The translations under genes and the position numbers were made by a program. DNA of 64,000 nt. Source: Sycobia sp. Sy_11. Its lineage: Eukaryota > Arthropoda > Insecta > Hymenoptera > Epichrysomallidae. Below are positions 1-12,239 of this stretch, one piece after another (within the stretch, counting starts at the first letter, position 1; each line of letters begins with the position of its first letter). Under the pieces are notes generated by a model. That model had not been told where the DNA came from, searched no databases, and was given only the letters and a program-made list of their open reading frames with translations. The stretch lies in NCBI GenBank assembly GCA_018907035.1, contig JACCIC010000284.1, forward strand, positions 142,001-206,000, in the 5' to 3' direction.

Positions 1-780
1 ATAATGAACGAAAAAGCATTAGAGAAACAGCAAAAATATATGGCATTCAAGTATCATACAAGCCAAAAAAAGCAACAATAGCAAAAACACCTGTGGAGAC
101 CATAAAAGGTTTGTTACCGATTCAAATAGTATTAAAATTTTATTCTTAAATTAGATTAAAATTATTAAATATTAATGTTAAATTTTAAGTTTAAACATTA
201 AGAAAAACTGTATATTTGATACCCTTTGAAATGGTCCTAATGAGTTTTAGAGTTGTAAACCTTATTCATAAAATATGTAGGATTAACTAAATTGTTTTCA
301 AGACATCGTAGTTTTAATTTTAAGTTTCTTGATAAGACTTTCTAACAAATATTGGATAATATTACGTATAGAATAAAATCGTTTCTTGAATCACATATAA
401 AATTTATAAAAATATATGTAAGTATTGTCGATACGTCGAGACATTTTGTTAAATTTGAGAACTATACTTGTTAGAATATAGGCTATAAAGAAAATTAAAT
501 GATAGGGATTCGTTGAAAATAAGATTTAGAATTATTTAGTGTAGTTCAAAAAGGGAGCGACACGGACATCTAAAGATTGGTTAGCATACCAACTAAGTAA
601 TGAGAAAGAGAAAGAAAAAAGAGAGTGGAAAACTAGAAAGACAATTAAAAGAGAAAATAATAAAATTGAAAAACAAAAATTTAAAGAAAAAAGGAAATAG
701 CTAAAAAATTGCAGCTGAAGAAGCCAAAAAAAATTTGTGAAAAAATTAAAAAATTGTTATTAAAAAAAGCAAACAGAACA
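1..780 (+). pseudogene. Possible pogo/Tigger-like transposase remnant (weak)
   Basis: Two coding-like pieces are visible. At about 5-120 a frame reads SIRETAKIYGI, which resembles the helix-turn-helix of psq/CENP-B-type DNA-binding domains. At about 570-780 a lysine- and glutamate-rich coil-like stretch resembles the charged tail common in insect pogo/Tigger-like transposases. The space between is AT-rich with stops in all frames. No catalytic DDE core was found, so the family is a guess. It may also continue beyond the left edge of the window. Confidence 0.25.
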
Positions 781-1204
781 AGAAAAAAATTTTAAAAATA
801 GATAATTTATCTATAATATAAAAAAAATAAATATATAAAATAAAGATAAAATATGTATATTATCTCTAATTTAATTAAATAATATTTTTCATTTATGTTT
901 TTTAATTCGTTGTATCTATTATAATTTAATTTTTTAATTAAAAAATTACAATTTATTATGTAAAACTAAACAAAAAAAGTTTCGTGGCGTGACTAATTAT
1001 TGAGCAGTTATTGGGACATATAGATCGGGACGCTAGGACAGCATAATTTTTTGCGTATAGTTACTGGCACATATAACCATATTTGCATGTTAGTTTTTTT
1101 TGAAATATTTTCAATATCCCGTATTTTTAATATTGTATTCTGTTAACGAATCTTTAATTTTGTATAAAAGCTTGAATAACTGAATTTTTTAGCCATGTTT
1201 GTAA

Positions 1205-2190
1205 AATATGAAAAAATGGCTAGACATAATGCTTTTCTTTTGAAATGGTAATGCAGTTGATAAAAAATTACTTCAACAATTATATAACGAAAAAGCACGT
1301 TGGCGTGACGATTTATGTGGAAGTATTTTTGGTATACAATTTCCTGCTGAATACCATTGCTCTTTTCGTATATTAATAGACTTTACCAGACTAATAATGG
1401 TAAATTGCTTTGGCTTATAGAAATGTTACCTAAATTCGATCGATGATATATGAACCTTTTCGTCTAACTACTGTAGAGAGGGTATTTCATGATCATTATC
1501 TAGGCCCTCAAATACAAAATGACTCAATCGAACTGATGGCTTCAAAAGTAAGGAAAGAAATTGTTGCTAACATCGATGCTGCAAAATATTATTTAGCTAT
1601 TCTGGACTGCACGGCTCATGTTGGCTATGTAGAGGAAATGGGTTTAGTTGTAAGCCATGTGCAAAAAAAAATAAAATCTCAATATCAAAAATTAGAAATA
1701 GAAATAAAAGATAACTTTATTACTTTTCTTAAAGTAGATTAAAGCAATTAAAAGATTTGGGCTTCGAAATTAATTTGCGTGTTGCAATTAGCTGGAATAG
1801 ATATACTAAATTGCAGAGGACAAGGGTATGACAATGGAACTAATATGAAAGGCAAAAATAAACAAACTCATAATTTAAATGCCAATTTTAGAGCTTTCGT
1901 ATATCATCATTTATATCTACTTTTCGGAGACATTGACCAATGTAATAATTATGCGATATTATATTCTGGTATAATTCAAAGATTTTCGACCATTTTCTGA
2001 TGAACAACAAGATCTTAAATTATTGCCCGTTAAGCCTTTACCATAAACTAGTTAAGGCTATTCACTATTAAAATATATAAGATATGCTTTCGTAATACTT
2101 TCCGAGGCATGCAAAAATGCAAAAATTAATAGCAAAGCTGAAAAAAGTTTGATCTACAATGAAATTAATAATTTTGGATTAAGTCTGTAA
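1205..2190 (+). pseudogene. hAT-type transposase remnant (DUF4371/ZMYM1-like)
   Basis: This is a decayed hAT-superfamily protein of the group annotated as zinc finger MYM-type protein 1-like. Reading the forward frames with shifts gives, in order: a segment around 1270-1330; the motif GKLLWLIEMLPKFDR near 1400-1443; VRKEIVANIDAAKYY with the variant ILDCT (families usually have a D/DxT motif here) at 1540-1620; NCRGQGYDNGTNMKGK at 1811-1858, a hallmark of this family; and a tail at 2080-2190 resembling the part before the C-terminal dimerisation region. Open pieces lie at 1443-1742 and 1779-2000, separated by frameshifts. The N-terminal zinc finger and the C-terminal dimerisation end were not found. 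The element is inactive. Family assignment is good; exact ends are approximate. Confidence 0.7.
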
Positions 2191-3693
<1,503 letters not shown>

Positions 3694-3838
3694 ATTTCTC
3701 CCACATTTGAAATGTTCCATACTCTGCGATGTAAAACATTGACGGTATCTCTATTTTACTTAAGTATGTATCATCGCCTAAAAAAATTCTCAATGTTTTA
3801 CATCGCAAGGTGTGGAATCATTCAAATGTTGGAGAAAT
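3694..3838. repeat. Long imperfect hairpin, arms of about 49 nt
   Basis: Positions 3694-3742 and 3790-3838 are reverse complements with roughly 85% matching, including an exact stretch TGCGATGTAAAACATTGA. They are separated by a 47-nt loop. A third, diverged copy of the right arm lies at about 4069-4107 (GATGTTTTACAT core). The size and near-complete pairing resemble a miRNA precursor or a small fold-back element; the third arm favours a repeat origin. Confidence 0.6.
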
Positions 3839-4420
3839 TATATTATTATAAATTATATTATAACTTCTAGATTTTTTAGCAAGCATCGTATCTCTAGGAA
3901 TTGATTATCCATCACCCTATTGACGAACCCAACAGCTAACTTAGGACTAAACGTACAAATAGTAATTCTTTCCGTTCATAATTTTAACTTATCTTTTTCG
4001 AAAAATTATTTCTTTCTTAGTTATAAATCAAAATCTATTATTTTGCTTAATTGCCTAGAGATATTGTTGATGTTTTACATCACACAGTGTAGAAGCTTTC
4101 AAGTTTTACCATGTATTTTTTTTAACTGATGTCAACTATTAATTTATAAAACCAACTAATAGCACATTCTACTTCAATTATTTTCACTACTATGACGTCC
4201 CACCTATTAATTAACTTTAATAGTAACGCGAGTGACACTACGGTTTTTAAACGCGACTATTTTCCTTCCGCGGAAGACCGGCGAATTTTGCCTCTATTTT
4301 TGGCCTGGTCTTTACGACCAAAAGCCAGGGATTTGGGGTCGGTGTATGTACGAGTTACTCGATTAACGCGAGACTATCGTGTGAGAGCGAAGCTAAAAAC
4401 GATATAGTTTTGTATAAATT
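3839..4420. other. Non-coding; left shoulder of the hairpin array
   Basis: Contains the third hairpin-arm copy at 4069-4107. From about 4190 the composition becomes clearly GC-richer and continues so into the array. The 71-codon frame at 4192-4407 has no recognisable similarity and is probably chance. Confidence 0.35.
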
Positions 4421-4430
4421 AGGATGCAAA

Positions 4431-5429
4431 GAGCTTCGTCGGGATTATACGTTGGTAAAATCCCACTACTTAGCTCGCTCCGACACGTTTGGCTTTATAA
4501 GAATGAATAAGAATTTTTGCTAGAATGGCTTGCATGAAAAGATTATGCAGGTTCACAATCTTGCTGCCTAGCGCTTTCGATCACAAAAGGGGAAGGATCA
4601 AGGAACTGTTTTAGAATTAATCATCGAAATCTGCGCAGAACGGCTTACTGGATCGGAATTATAGATAAGTACAATCCCACCGCTTAGCTCGCACCGACAG
4701 ATTGGTGATTTTATAAAAACTACATGAACGGAGTGGCTCGCAAGGAAGGATTATGCGAATGCACAATCTCACTGCCTAGCTCTCTCTGTGACGCTAAGTA
4801 TATATGTAACTCAATTTCCGAACAAATTATTAAGATTATTTAGGAATAACAGTGTGACTTTCAGAAAGGATTATACAGGCGCATAATCCATCCGCGTAGC
4901 TCTCCCTATTATTTGTGGGTCGGGGTTGAAGAAATATAAATTTGAAGAATAAATATTTAATATTATTCTGAAATAAAAGGGTGCTTGCTCGCTAAAACAC
5001 CGCTTTGCTCGCCTGAGCAGGATCCTTTTTGTTTCATAATAATATATAAGGATAATGACAGAGTGGCTTGCCAGTAAAGATTATGCGGATGCACAATCCC
5101 ACTGCCTAGCTCTTTCTGTCACGGAAAAAGGAAGATTAATCAATTTTTATAACCTTAATCAACAGAACTTCTTGCTGGGTCGGGATTATACGTGAGTACA
5201 ATTCCGTCGCTTAGTACGCCCTGACAGATTTGCTATTTCGTATAAAATATATCAACGGAGTGGCTTGCGAGGACGGATTATGCGAACACACAATCCCACT
5301 GCCTAGCTCTCTCCGTGATAAAAAATTCAAATTCTGAACAAGTTAGGAAAATGATCGGTAAATAACAGAGTAGCTGACAGGAATGAATTATGCAGATGCA
5401 AAATTCCTCCGCGTAGCTCTCTGTTATTC
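4431..5429 (+). repeat. Tandem array of ten hairpin-forming units, 54-70 bp
   Basis: Ten related units occur at about 4431-4484, 4522-4582, 4636-4702, 4726-4791, 4844-4913, 4974-5036, 5057-5120, 5161-5227, 5254-5318 and 5361-5429. Three main types (A, B, C) share a core: an inner hairpin of the form GGATTATGC..GCACAATCC, then CACTGCCTAGCTCT or a variant. The outer arms pair: AATAACAGAG with CTCTGTTATT at 5361-5429, ACGGAG with CTCCGT at 5254-5318, ACAGA with TCTGT at 5057-5120. Inner arms also vary together (GGATT/AATCC against GAATT/AATTC). The B-A-C order recurs about 510-525 bp apart, so a larger block was duplicated. It is GC-richer than its surroundings. No family was recognised; it could be structured RNA, or the U3 region of an LTR element. 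Confidence 0.65.
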
Positions 5430-5825
5430 GTAGGATGGGAAGGAAACGAATATTAATTGAAAATAAATATTTGAATTAACTTACTTTTATTCTCGTTTGG
5501 CAGTACAATAAATCGCCAAAGATCTTAAACTAACCTTACTAATAACCGTAAAAAGAAGGAAAAAGAATATATATATATATTAATATTAAGTACTAAATCT
5601 AGCCTAAAACCTAAAATAACCTAAACCTAAGGTCGAGAAGCAACCAAAAAAATCGAAAATTAAATTAAAAAAAAAAATAAGTACGAAAAAAAAATTTAAC
5701 TTTCGAAAGGTAGAAATTTTCTAAATCTGAAAAAGTAGAAAATTCAAAGTCCGTAAAAAGTCAAAAAAACATAAGTTAGAAAAAGGTTGAAATACAACAT
5801 CGGCAGAAAACTGTCGTCTTTAGGG
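5430..5825. other. A-rich spacer after the hairpin array
   Basis: A-rich, low-complexity DNA with repeated AAAAAG and CCTAAA-type words. No coding signal was seen. Confidence 0.35.
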
Positions 5826-5828
5826 CAC

Positions 5829-5925
5829 TATAAATACTCGCTCATACTCGCTCTCGGGCCTATTCTGAGTAAATTGCGCTTAGAGTGGAGGAAAACCAAA
5901 GAAGAAGAGATTTGCAAATAAATCC
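5829..5925 (+). promoter_or_regulatory. TATA-like promoter and AATAAA, LTR-like arrangement
   Basis: TATAAATA at 5829-5836 is followed by a GC-richer stretch with repeated ACTCGCTC words, then AATAAA near 5920. TATA followed within about 100 nt by a polyadenylation signal is the layout of a retrotransposon LTR. This may mark the R/U5 end of an LTR whose U3 contains the hairpin array. No matching second LTR or gag/pol was found in the window. Confidence 0.35.
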
Positions 5926-6242
5926 TTCGTTCGTTTTCTTACAACATATTTACCTTATATAGAGAGTAGCGTTTGAATTTGATATTTTAATTATGAATTT
6001 GTTTAATCAATACTAACTTATCCATATTATCATTAATAATATAATATTAACCGGATCTTAAACTAAAGCTAGAAAATATATAAAAGATATATTAAAACGA
6101 TTTTCGCTATACGCGATATATTAACTTTTAACTAATGCATATAATAATGATTAATATACACCAATATATGATCAGTTTATTATAAGTTTATTTATCGGCA
6201 ATAAGAATATAATTATTCTATATCTATTCTTTATTATTAAAA

Positions 6243-6245
<3 letters not shown>

Positions 6246-6297
<52 letters not shown>

Positions 6298-6470
6298 CTA
6301 ATAACTCAAAATCTAATTTAATTATTTAAATAAACTATTACTAACTATTATTAACTATTATTTTATATAATTACTTATATAAATTATTTTTATCATATAT
6401 TATTTAATCTAATTATCATTATTCGAAACTAGGTTGCTGTCGCTAATTATTGCACGCACACGCACACACA

Positions 6471-6513
<43 letters not shown>
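6246..6513. repeat. Two (AT)n microsatellites
   Basis: About 50 bp of AT at 6246-6295 and about 40 bp at 6473-6513, separated by AT-rich unique sequence. The second array is next to short CA/CATA repeats. Confidence 0.9.
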
Positions 6514-6520
<7 letters not shown>

Positions 6521-6890
6521 CATACATACATATACATATTTATTAAAAAATAATATATTTAAAATTGAAAAGATAGTTTAAACTATTTGGGAGAGACCTT
6601 AGAAATTTTCTCCTCGCATACTTTTCCACAGAAGTCGAAGTAAACAGCCGCGGTCCATATACAGTCCACCGGCGCCGGTTGGAAAGAGAGATGGTATCCC
6701 ACTTCTCCTCGACAATCTTATTTTATCGTATAATATAAATCTTTTTTTTTAGTTTTCGTAAACGCATTAGAGTGCGTTTAATTTCTACTTACTTTCTATG
6801 TTCATTCATTTTTCTCCTTTTTAATAAATTAATAACAAATTGAATTGTTGCTGGCCGCAACACTGTTCACATTTTATTTGTATAATTTTT
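6514..6890. other. Non-coding with a GC-rich patch at 6590-6720
   Basis: The patch includes CCACCGGCGCCGGTTGG (dyad GGCGCC) at about 6668-6684. A short inverted repeat, AAACGCATTAGAGTGCGTTT, lies near 6761-6780. No gene was recognised. Confidence 0.3.
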
Positions 6891-6894
6891 ATCA

Positions 6895-7465
6895 TATGGG
6901 ATTGTAATTTATAAAAAACTACCATCAAAAAATAGATACATAATAAAATCAGTCACTTTTAAATTTAAAATAAACATTCCTATCTGAATCTATGCTAAAG
7001 ACCTATGTTTTATTGTCAGTATGTAATTTTCCTCCAAAAAATCTGTAGTATGTAGAATTTATTTTTCAGTTCTATCTTGTCCAGAAGATAAGCATTTTAT
7101 CTCGTATAATTTTGATGGATTCTCATTTTCATCAAGAATAATTCCATCAAAAGAATAACCTAATCATGGATTGACTTAGTTTTTCCAATTGCAGCCTTAT
7201 AAGCAGTTCTGGAACATTTTTTGAAGTGAATTCCAACGATTGAGGAAAAAAATAATTCATAGATTTGTTAGACCGGTCTGGTGTTTTGTTTTTAATGTAC
7301 ATAGAAAAGCCATAACAACGTGAGCCAGTGATATGAAACTGCCTTTACTTATTCCATTCACTTCTATTCGTGCGAGTTTCTTTGCAAATGATTTGACAAT
7401 TTACTTGTAGTTTTCTTAAAATATCTTCACAGTAATGCTGATTTGGTTTACAAGAAGCAGTTTGA
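6895..7465 (-). pseudogene. YqaJ-like exonuclease domain remnant
   Basis: On the minus strand, reading through frameshifts from about 7465 to 6895, the order of motifs fits a YqaJ-type recombinase/exonuclease fold (PD-(D/E)xK nuclease). There is ITGSRCYGFSMYIKNK (near 7330-7290), then DGIILDENENPSKLYEIKC near 7135-7080, which carries the D...ExK catalytic signature, and then GMFILNLKVTDFIMY near 6980-6935. Eukaryotic proteins with this domain are usually carried by mobile elements. Several stops and shifts make it inactive. Its start lies only about 20 bp from where the homology to the neighbouring transposase copy begins, so the two were probably brought together by adjacent insertion. Confidence 0.6.
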
Positions 7466-7745
7466 GATAATTTCATAGTATCCGAAAGATTTTTTGTATT
7501 TAATATATTCGTGAATCCACAAATGGGCTACTTTAAAAACCTACTTATTAAGAGAAATATATAGATCGTCTGAAATACCTATACTGTTTTGTTGGTAGTT
7601 GGGCTAGTAGTAAGTCTAAGACAATTTATGTGAATCGTTGGACTTCGAGACGCACATTTTGTCCAAACATGTTCAGAACTCCATATTTCATTGTCATTTT
7701 ACTTTGTTGTCCCTTAAGTCATGCTTATTGCGTTCTTTACGAATT

Positions 7746-8827
7746 ATGACTTCCTCAGAAATATGTGTCAGAAAATTTCATTTGAAAGAAAAATTAAAAA
7801 AAGTACGTAAATGTCACGATATAATAAAAGTGTCGTTCAAATGGTATAAGAAGCTAGCAACAGTAAAAGAACATGAATCTACTATAATTGAAAGTTTAAA
7901 TTATGTAGAAAACATTATTATTATTTCAAATGAAAATTACGAAAGTTCAGAAAGTGAAAATTGAGGAAATATAGCAAGAGACAGAATTCTAATAGTAAAA
8001 ATAGTGACACTGAGAGAAATAATAGAAATAATGAATATGAACAGAATGTGCTTGAAGAGGGGCCGAAAATAAGAGACTTAAGAGAATGGGCAATTCAACC
8101 AAGGATACCCAGAAAACATTTAGATTCTATTCTAAGTGTTTCAAGAAAAAGACCTTTAATCAACGTGCCTGCATCATTCAAAACTTTATTGCGCACAACG
8201 GCTTCTAAGTGGGTGGTGATAACCATTGAAGTTGAACACAACAATGACAGTGAATTGACTTATTTAGGAATTCAGAGAGGACTAGAGGCTTGTGTCAACC
8301 CTGAAATACACGAAGAAGGAATATTACTGCTAGATTTGAATTTAATTTTAGACGGAGTAAACTTAATAAAGGCTAGTATTTACTACGCTTTCCCTGTAGC
8401 AGCATTGTGCGGACAAGGAAAACCTAAAGATTTATTAAAATATCTGTCTCAGTTCATCAACGAATTAAATTTACTATCGGGCAAAAGTTTAATCATGCAG
8501 AATAGGCGATTTTTCATAAAATGTAGAAGTTCCATTTTTGATACCCCTGCTCGTGCATTTATAAAATGCATTAAGAGAAATACTAGTTTTTCTGGGTGTA
8601 AAAGATGTAGTTCTGTAGAATCTAAGTATGAAAATACAACTGTTTATCTGTCCATTGGCGATGAATTAACTGATGAATATTTTAGATCTTTTGAAAGAAA
8701 CAACCATCATATAGGTGTATCTCTTTTGATTGCTTTGGAACCACAACTTGATTTTATTAGTCAATTTATACTTGATTCTATGTATTGCTTATATTTAGGA
8801 GTGCTCTTAACTAACTGGCATATTTAA
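7746..8827 (+). pseudogene. TNP2-like (CACTA/CMC-type) transposase, copy 1, truncated
   Basis: Best start is the ATG at 7746 (MTSSEICVRKF); other copies have similar N-termini. The frame runs to a stop at 7964 and continues in the overlapping frame to 8827, so there is one frameshift near 7960. Family motifs in order: acidic region; LREWAI near 8080; RKRPLINVPASFKTLL near 8148-8200; DGVNLI near 8350; GKPKDLLKYLSQFINELN near 8410-8470; FDTPARAFIKCI near 8535-8570; FSGCKRCSS; FRSFERNNHH; LDSMYCLYLGV near 8770-8803. After YLGV the similarity stops abruptly, so the C-terminal third is missing. The 5' non-coding DNA from about 7487 is also shared with copy 2. The CACTA/TNP2 attribution is from motif order (TDG..WPI, D-x-PA, G-x3-C-x2-C, MHL) and is moderately sure. 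Confidence 0.6.
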
Positions 8828-9216
8828 ATAAATCAACTATTGTGAAATTCCAAAAAATTTTGTTATTTATTATAAATACAACTTACCTGATAGAAGGCCA
8901 GTAGAAAAAAGAGATCATGTGGTGGTCGCGCTCCCGCTTTTATAGTTGCCCCCCCCCCCTTGTTGGCAAGCATTTTCGTAAAAATTGAATGCTGCATGAA
9001 GGTGAATATTAAATTTATTATTAAAAATCGAATATAAAAGCTGATACTAAAGTTTGAAAATTTATATCTTAAATACTACAAAAAGATGCCATTTTTAATT
9101 CTGGTGATTCCTAGAAATCTTAAAAATTTTTATAAATTAATAAAAATACATTTTAGAAAAGCACAAAAAAATAATAATTTGTAAATATATTTTGAACATA
9201 ATAATAAGATTTTTTA
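8828..9216. other. Non-coding AT-rich
   Basis: Contains a run of C at 8951-8959 and nothing else recognisable. Confidence 0.3.
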
Positions 9217-9420
9217 CGAGGCCTACGATGGCTCGATCGCTAGAGCGAAGGACTAGTAACTTGGTGATCCGAGTTCAAATCCCGGTCTCGGCCGATTGAC
9301 ACAAGCACCGCTATAATAATTTACATGTGCTTTGTTCACAAACACATCATAGACCTCCTTCGCTGATTAGCACCGGTATTTGGAAGTATAAATAAAGCGA
9401 CGTGAAATAACAAAAAAAAA
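9217..9420 (+). mobile_element. tRNA-derived SINE
   Basis: The first ~75 bp are tRNA-like. TGGCTCGATCGCTAGAGCG matches an A box region. GAGTTCAAATCCCGGTCTC contains a B box and the 3' side of an acceptor stem that can pair with CGAGGCC at the start. The would-be anticodon loop is CTAGTAA. A non-tRNA body of about 115 bp follows, ending with AATAAAGCGACGTG and an A-run of about 10. That head-body-poly(A) structure is a SINE transcribed by RNA polymerase III and mobilised by a LINE, not a true tRNA gene. A fragment of the same family lies at 26388-26464, and the shared part extends into the body, which confirms a dispersed family. Confidence 0.75.
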
Positions 9421-11059
9421 ATTTTATCGAAAGAATTTTCTAACCTTTTAATTTAATATAAATATTTTTCCGACTTCGTTAAGAAAAACCATAAATTTAC
9501 TCAAATCAATATTTAAATTTCCTTGCTAAAAAGAAATTTTATTTGAAAAAATAAATAATAATTTAATATACTTGTTCTGATTAGCAGTTAAGGCTGATAA
9601 ATAATAACAGAAAAAAGTTAGTTTTAAAATTAATTTAATTTAGAAAAATTATGACATTAAAAATGAAGCTAAGTGGTTCACGCTCGGAGGCTAATTTTAA
9701 TTTATCAGCAGGTCGCTTATCAGCTGGCGAAGTAACCTCTGATCGTTGTTTATTATTGTTTCTATGGACATAACAAATGACAAATGAAGATTTTAAATAT
9801 CTTTCAATTAAACTTATTTCAATACATTGAAATTTCTTTTGTTTTTTTTAAACAGATGCTTTTAAATATTTTAATTTTCTTTTATAAACATATGATTTTA
9901 AAATTTCATTTTATTTACCTTTTCATTTTCTTTTTCTATTTCTTTTTTTTTTTAATTTTCACATAAGATTATATAATTCTAAAATCAATGCATTTCATTT
10001 ATTAATAAAATGTTCATATATTTTAACGCATCTCATCATGCGTAGGCGACCTTCATTTACAAGGAATTACATTCCACGAGGTCTATAACGGCCTCAGATA
10101 GATTTACATCTACTTGGTGGTACGACATAACAACTACGAAGCAACCCTGTTGCTTCACACGTAAAGAGTCACCAAAAATTTTCTCAAATTTTAGTTAATA
10201 AACTTTTCTTTTTTAAGGATTATCAATTTAAATTATTTCATTTATAATGTTAAATCTCCATCTGTCATTCGCATTACCTTATAAATTTTAACAAAATTTT
10301 TACAAACATTACTCTTTTTAATATTAATTGAATAATAATAAGACATTTTAACATTTTGCTTAAATAAATTACATAAATTACGCATTTTTCTGATTAATTT
10401 AAAGGAATACTTTTTTACATTATACATATAGTTACATTATAGATAATAAAGTTTATTTAATGCAAAACAATACTAAATCAGTCTCTGTTCAGCTGTCCAT
10501 GAGAATAGACGTGTGACGTGTTTACATATTCATTTCGTGTACGAGTATTTAGTATAATCATTCATGGGTACACTGTGTAAAGAGAATTGTACCCGGGCTT
10601 CGGCACAATAAACATTACATTTACTTGTCACCATGGAATAAACTACAGGTTCCGAGATTCCGCCTGCAATAGGTGCCTCCCAGGGCGATCCTCCTGTGGA
10701 AAGTATCCAAAAATAATGAGCTCTGTAAGTGACATGACACTTACAAAATACACAGTCGCAGTTGGGGACATCATTGGGCGTAAAAATATTCTGTTCCATC
10801 AAGAATTTCTAATAATAGAATTTACCTGTATTTAAACGATAAAAATTTAGTGCAAAATATGACAAAAAGAAATACAATATATAAGTATTAAAGTTTTAAG
10901 CATTCCAATCAGACCATTAGTAGAAAATTCGAAAAGACTAATTTTTTCAAATGTTTCTCTAGTCATTCCAAACAAAGTACTAGAATATTTTCTTGACGTG
11001 TGACAAATGAAGAAAAAAATTTCCGGTTAAGATTATGGAAGCAAGCGTAAATAAGGAAG
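9421..11059. other. Non-coding; small repeat shared with 21.2 kb
   Basis: Positions about 9478-9573 resemble 21238-21336 (shared cores include CAATATTTA, TTTCCTTGC and AAAAAGAAATTTTA), so this is a short dispersed repeat. A GC-richer patch at 10540-10800 carries overlapping open frames on both strands, including a minus-strand 90-codon frame with CDCVFCKCH; neither was recognised. The rest is low-complexity AT-rich DNA. Confidence 0.35.
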
Positions 11060-12010
11060 GATATGAACATATTCTAAGCTCAAGGTGACAAGTCTACTTG
11101 AACCCAGAAGACATTATTTCAGCTGTAATCAGTGGTTCATCTACAATGAAGAAAAATGATAACAATAAAACTGAAATATCTTCCGAAAAGATAGAGCATA
11201 AAAAAACAATGCAAAAAATGAAGTTCAATTCGAAAAAAGATGAATGAAATAGAGAACGCATTAAAATCATGTGATCGTATTAAAATCGTGACAATTGCTA
11301 AAAGCGACAAACTTACAAGTAAAAAATCAAGTGTACTAGAATGTATAGAAATTATTCATAAATTAATATACTCCAAAGCATTCAAATATAAACTTTCGTG
11401 AACAAAAAACATATTAACAAAATCTCATAACATTAGTGAATGCGTAGGAAATAGTCCGAAAACTTTACGCATACCTTGCTGGAATGCGCGTAGTAAAAAC
11501 AAACGAAAATGGGAATTACCAGTGATCCTTAAAGTCCTTAAAGCTCGAATATGAATAAAAATAAAAACAACATACCAATAAATACACTTGTACCTGGTTC
11601 TTTTCAGTTATAAAAATCGCAAAGATAAAAGAGTAGGAAGTATTCTTATCATGGTTCGAGAAAAATTGCGTTTGTTGAAATATCCACAAACTCCCCAAAC
11701 TTTAAAATTTGTATGATCCGACTAATACAAAACCTGTAGTAAAATTAATTGCATGTTACAAACCCCCTGGTAATCACACACAGCAAATGTTTGACTCATT
11801 AATGGAAAATATGGACCTAAATTTTGCAACGTTAATTACAGGAAATTTTTACGCGCATAATTCGAGATAGAACTGCAATAAAATTGATCTAAGTGAAAAA
11901 TTCTTAGCAAACAGTATTGAAAATAATAACCTTTTTATACATAACTCAAAGGTATTTACACATCTAAATTCAATAGACTACCCACATTCTAACATAAGCA
12001 GAGGAGAAGT
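11060..12010 (+). pseudogene. LINE endonuclease remnant (RNase H-type LINE family)
   Basis: From about 11470 the forward frames give IPCWNARSKNKRKWELPVIL, the N-terminus of an apurinic-like endonuclease. Then GSILIMVREKLRLL (11630-11680), CYKPPGNHTQQMF near 11755-11795, LITGNFYAHNSR near 11834-11868 (family motif GDFNAHN; the D has become N), and FLANSIENNNLFIHNS at 11902-11949. The last catalytic SDH region was not found. Upstream, 11100-11450 has K/E-rich coding-like sequence that may be the end of ORF1. Several stops and shifts are present. It is related to, but diverged from, the complete LINE at 47.9-53.3 kb. The reverse transcriptase is missing. Confidence 0.6.
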
Positions 12011-12239
12011 AATCTACAATCTAATCCCGCAAAACTATCACACAAAAACCTCCTCAACATTTTGTTAAGTTAAACTTATATAGTCTCAGAAAATTGTCAA
12101 ATGTCTAAAAAGTTTTAAGAAAAATAGTAGCAAAAAACATTTAGTTGAAAATTTTGTGACTTTTATTCATATTCACCCTTTCATCTACATTAGTTGAATA
12201 CAAAGTACATACGTATATTTTTATATAATATACCTGTAC

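Noticed and set aside
4431..5429. Cluster of tRNA genes
   Set aside because: Unit length is tRNA-like, but there are no A or B boxes and no cloverleaf with a TTC loop.
9217..9300. A true tRNA gene
   Set aside because: It has A and B boxes, but it is fused to a body with a poly(A) tail, and the same fused sequence recurs at 26.4 kb, so it is a SINE.
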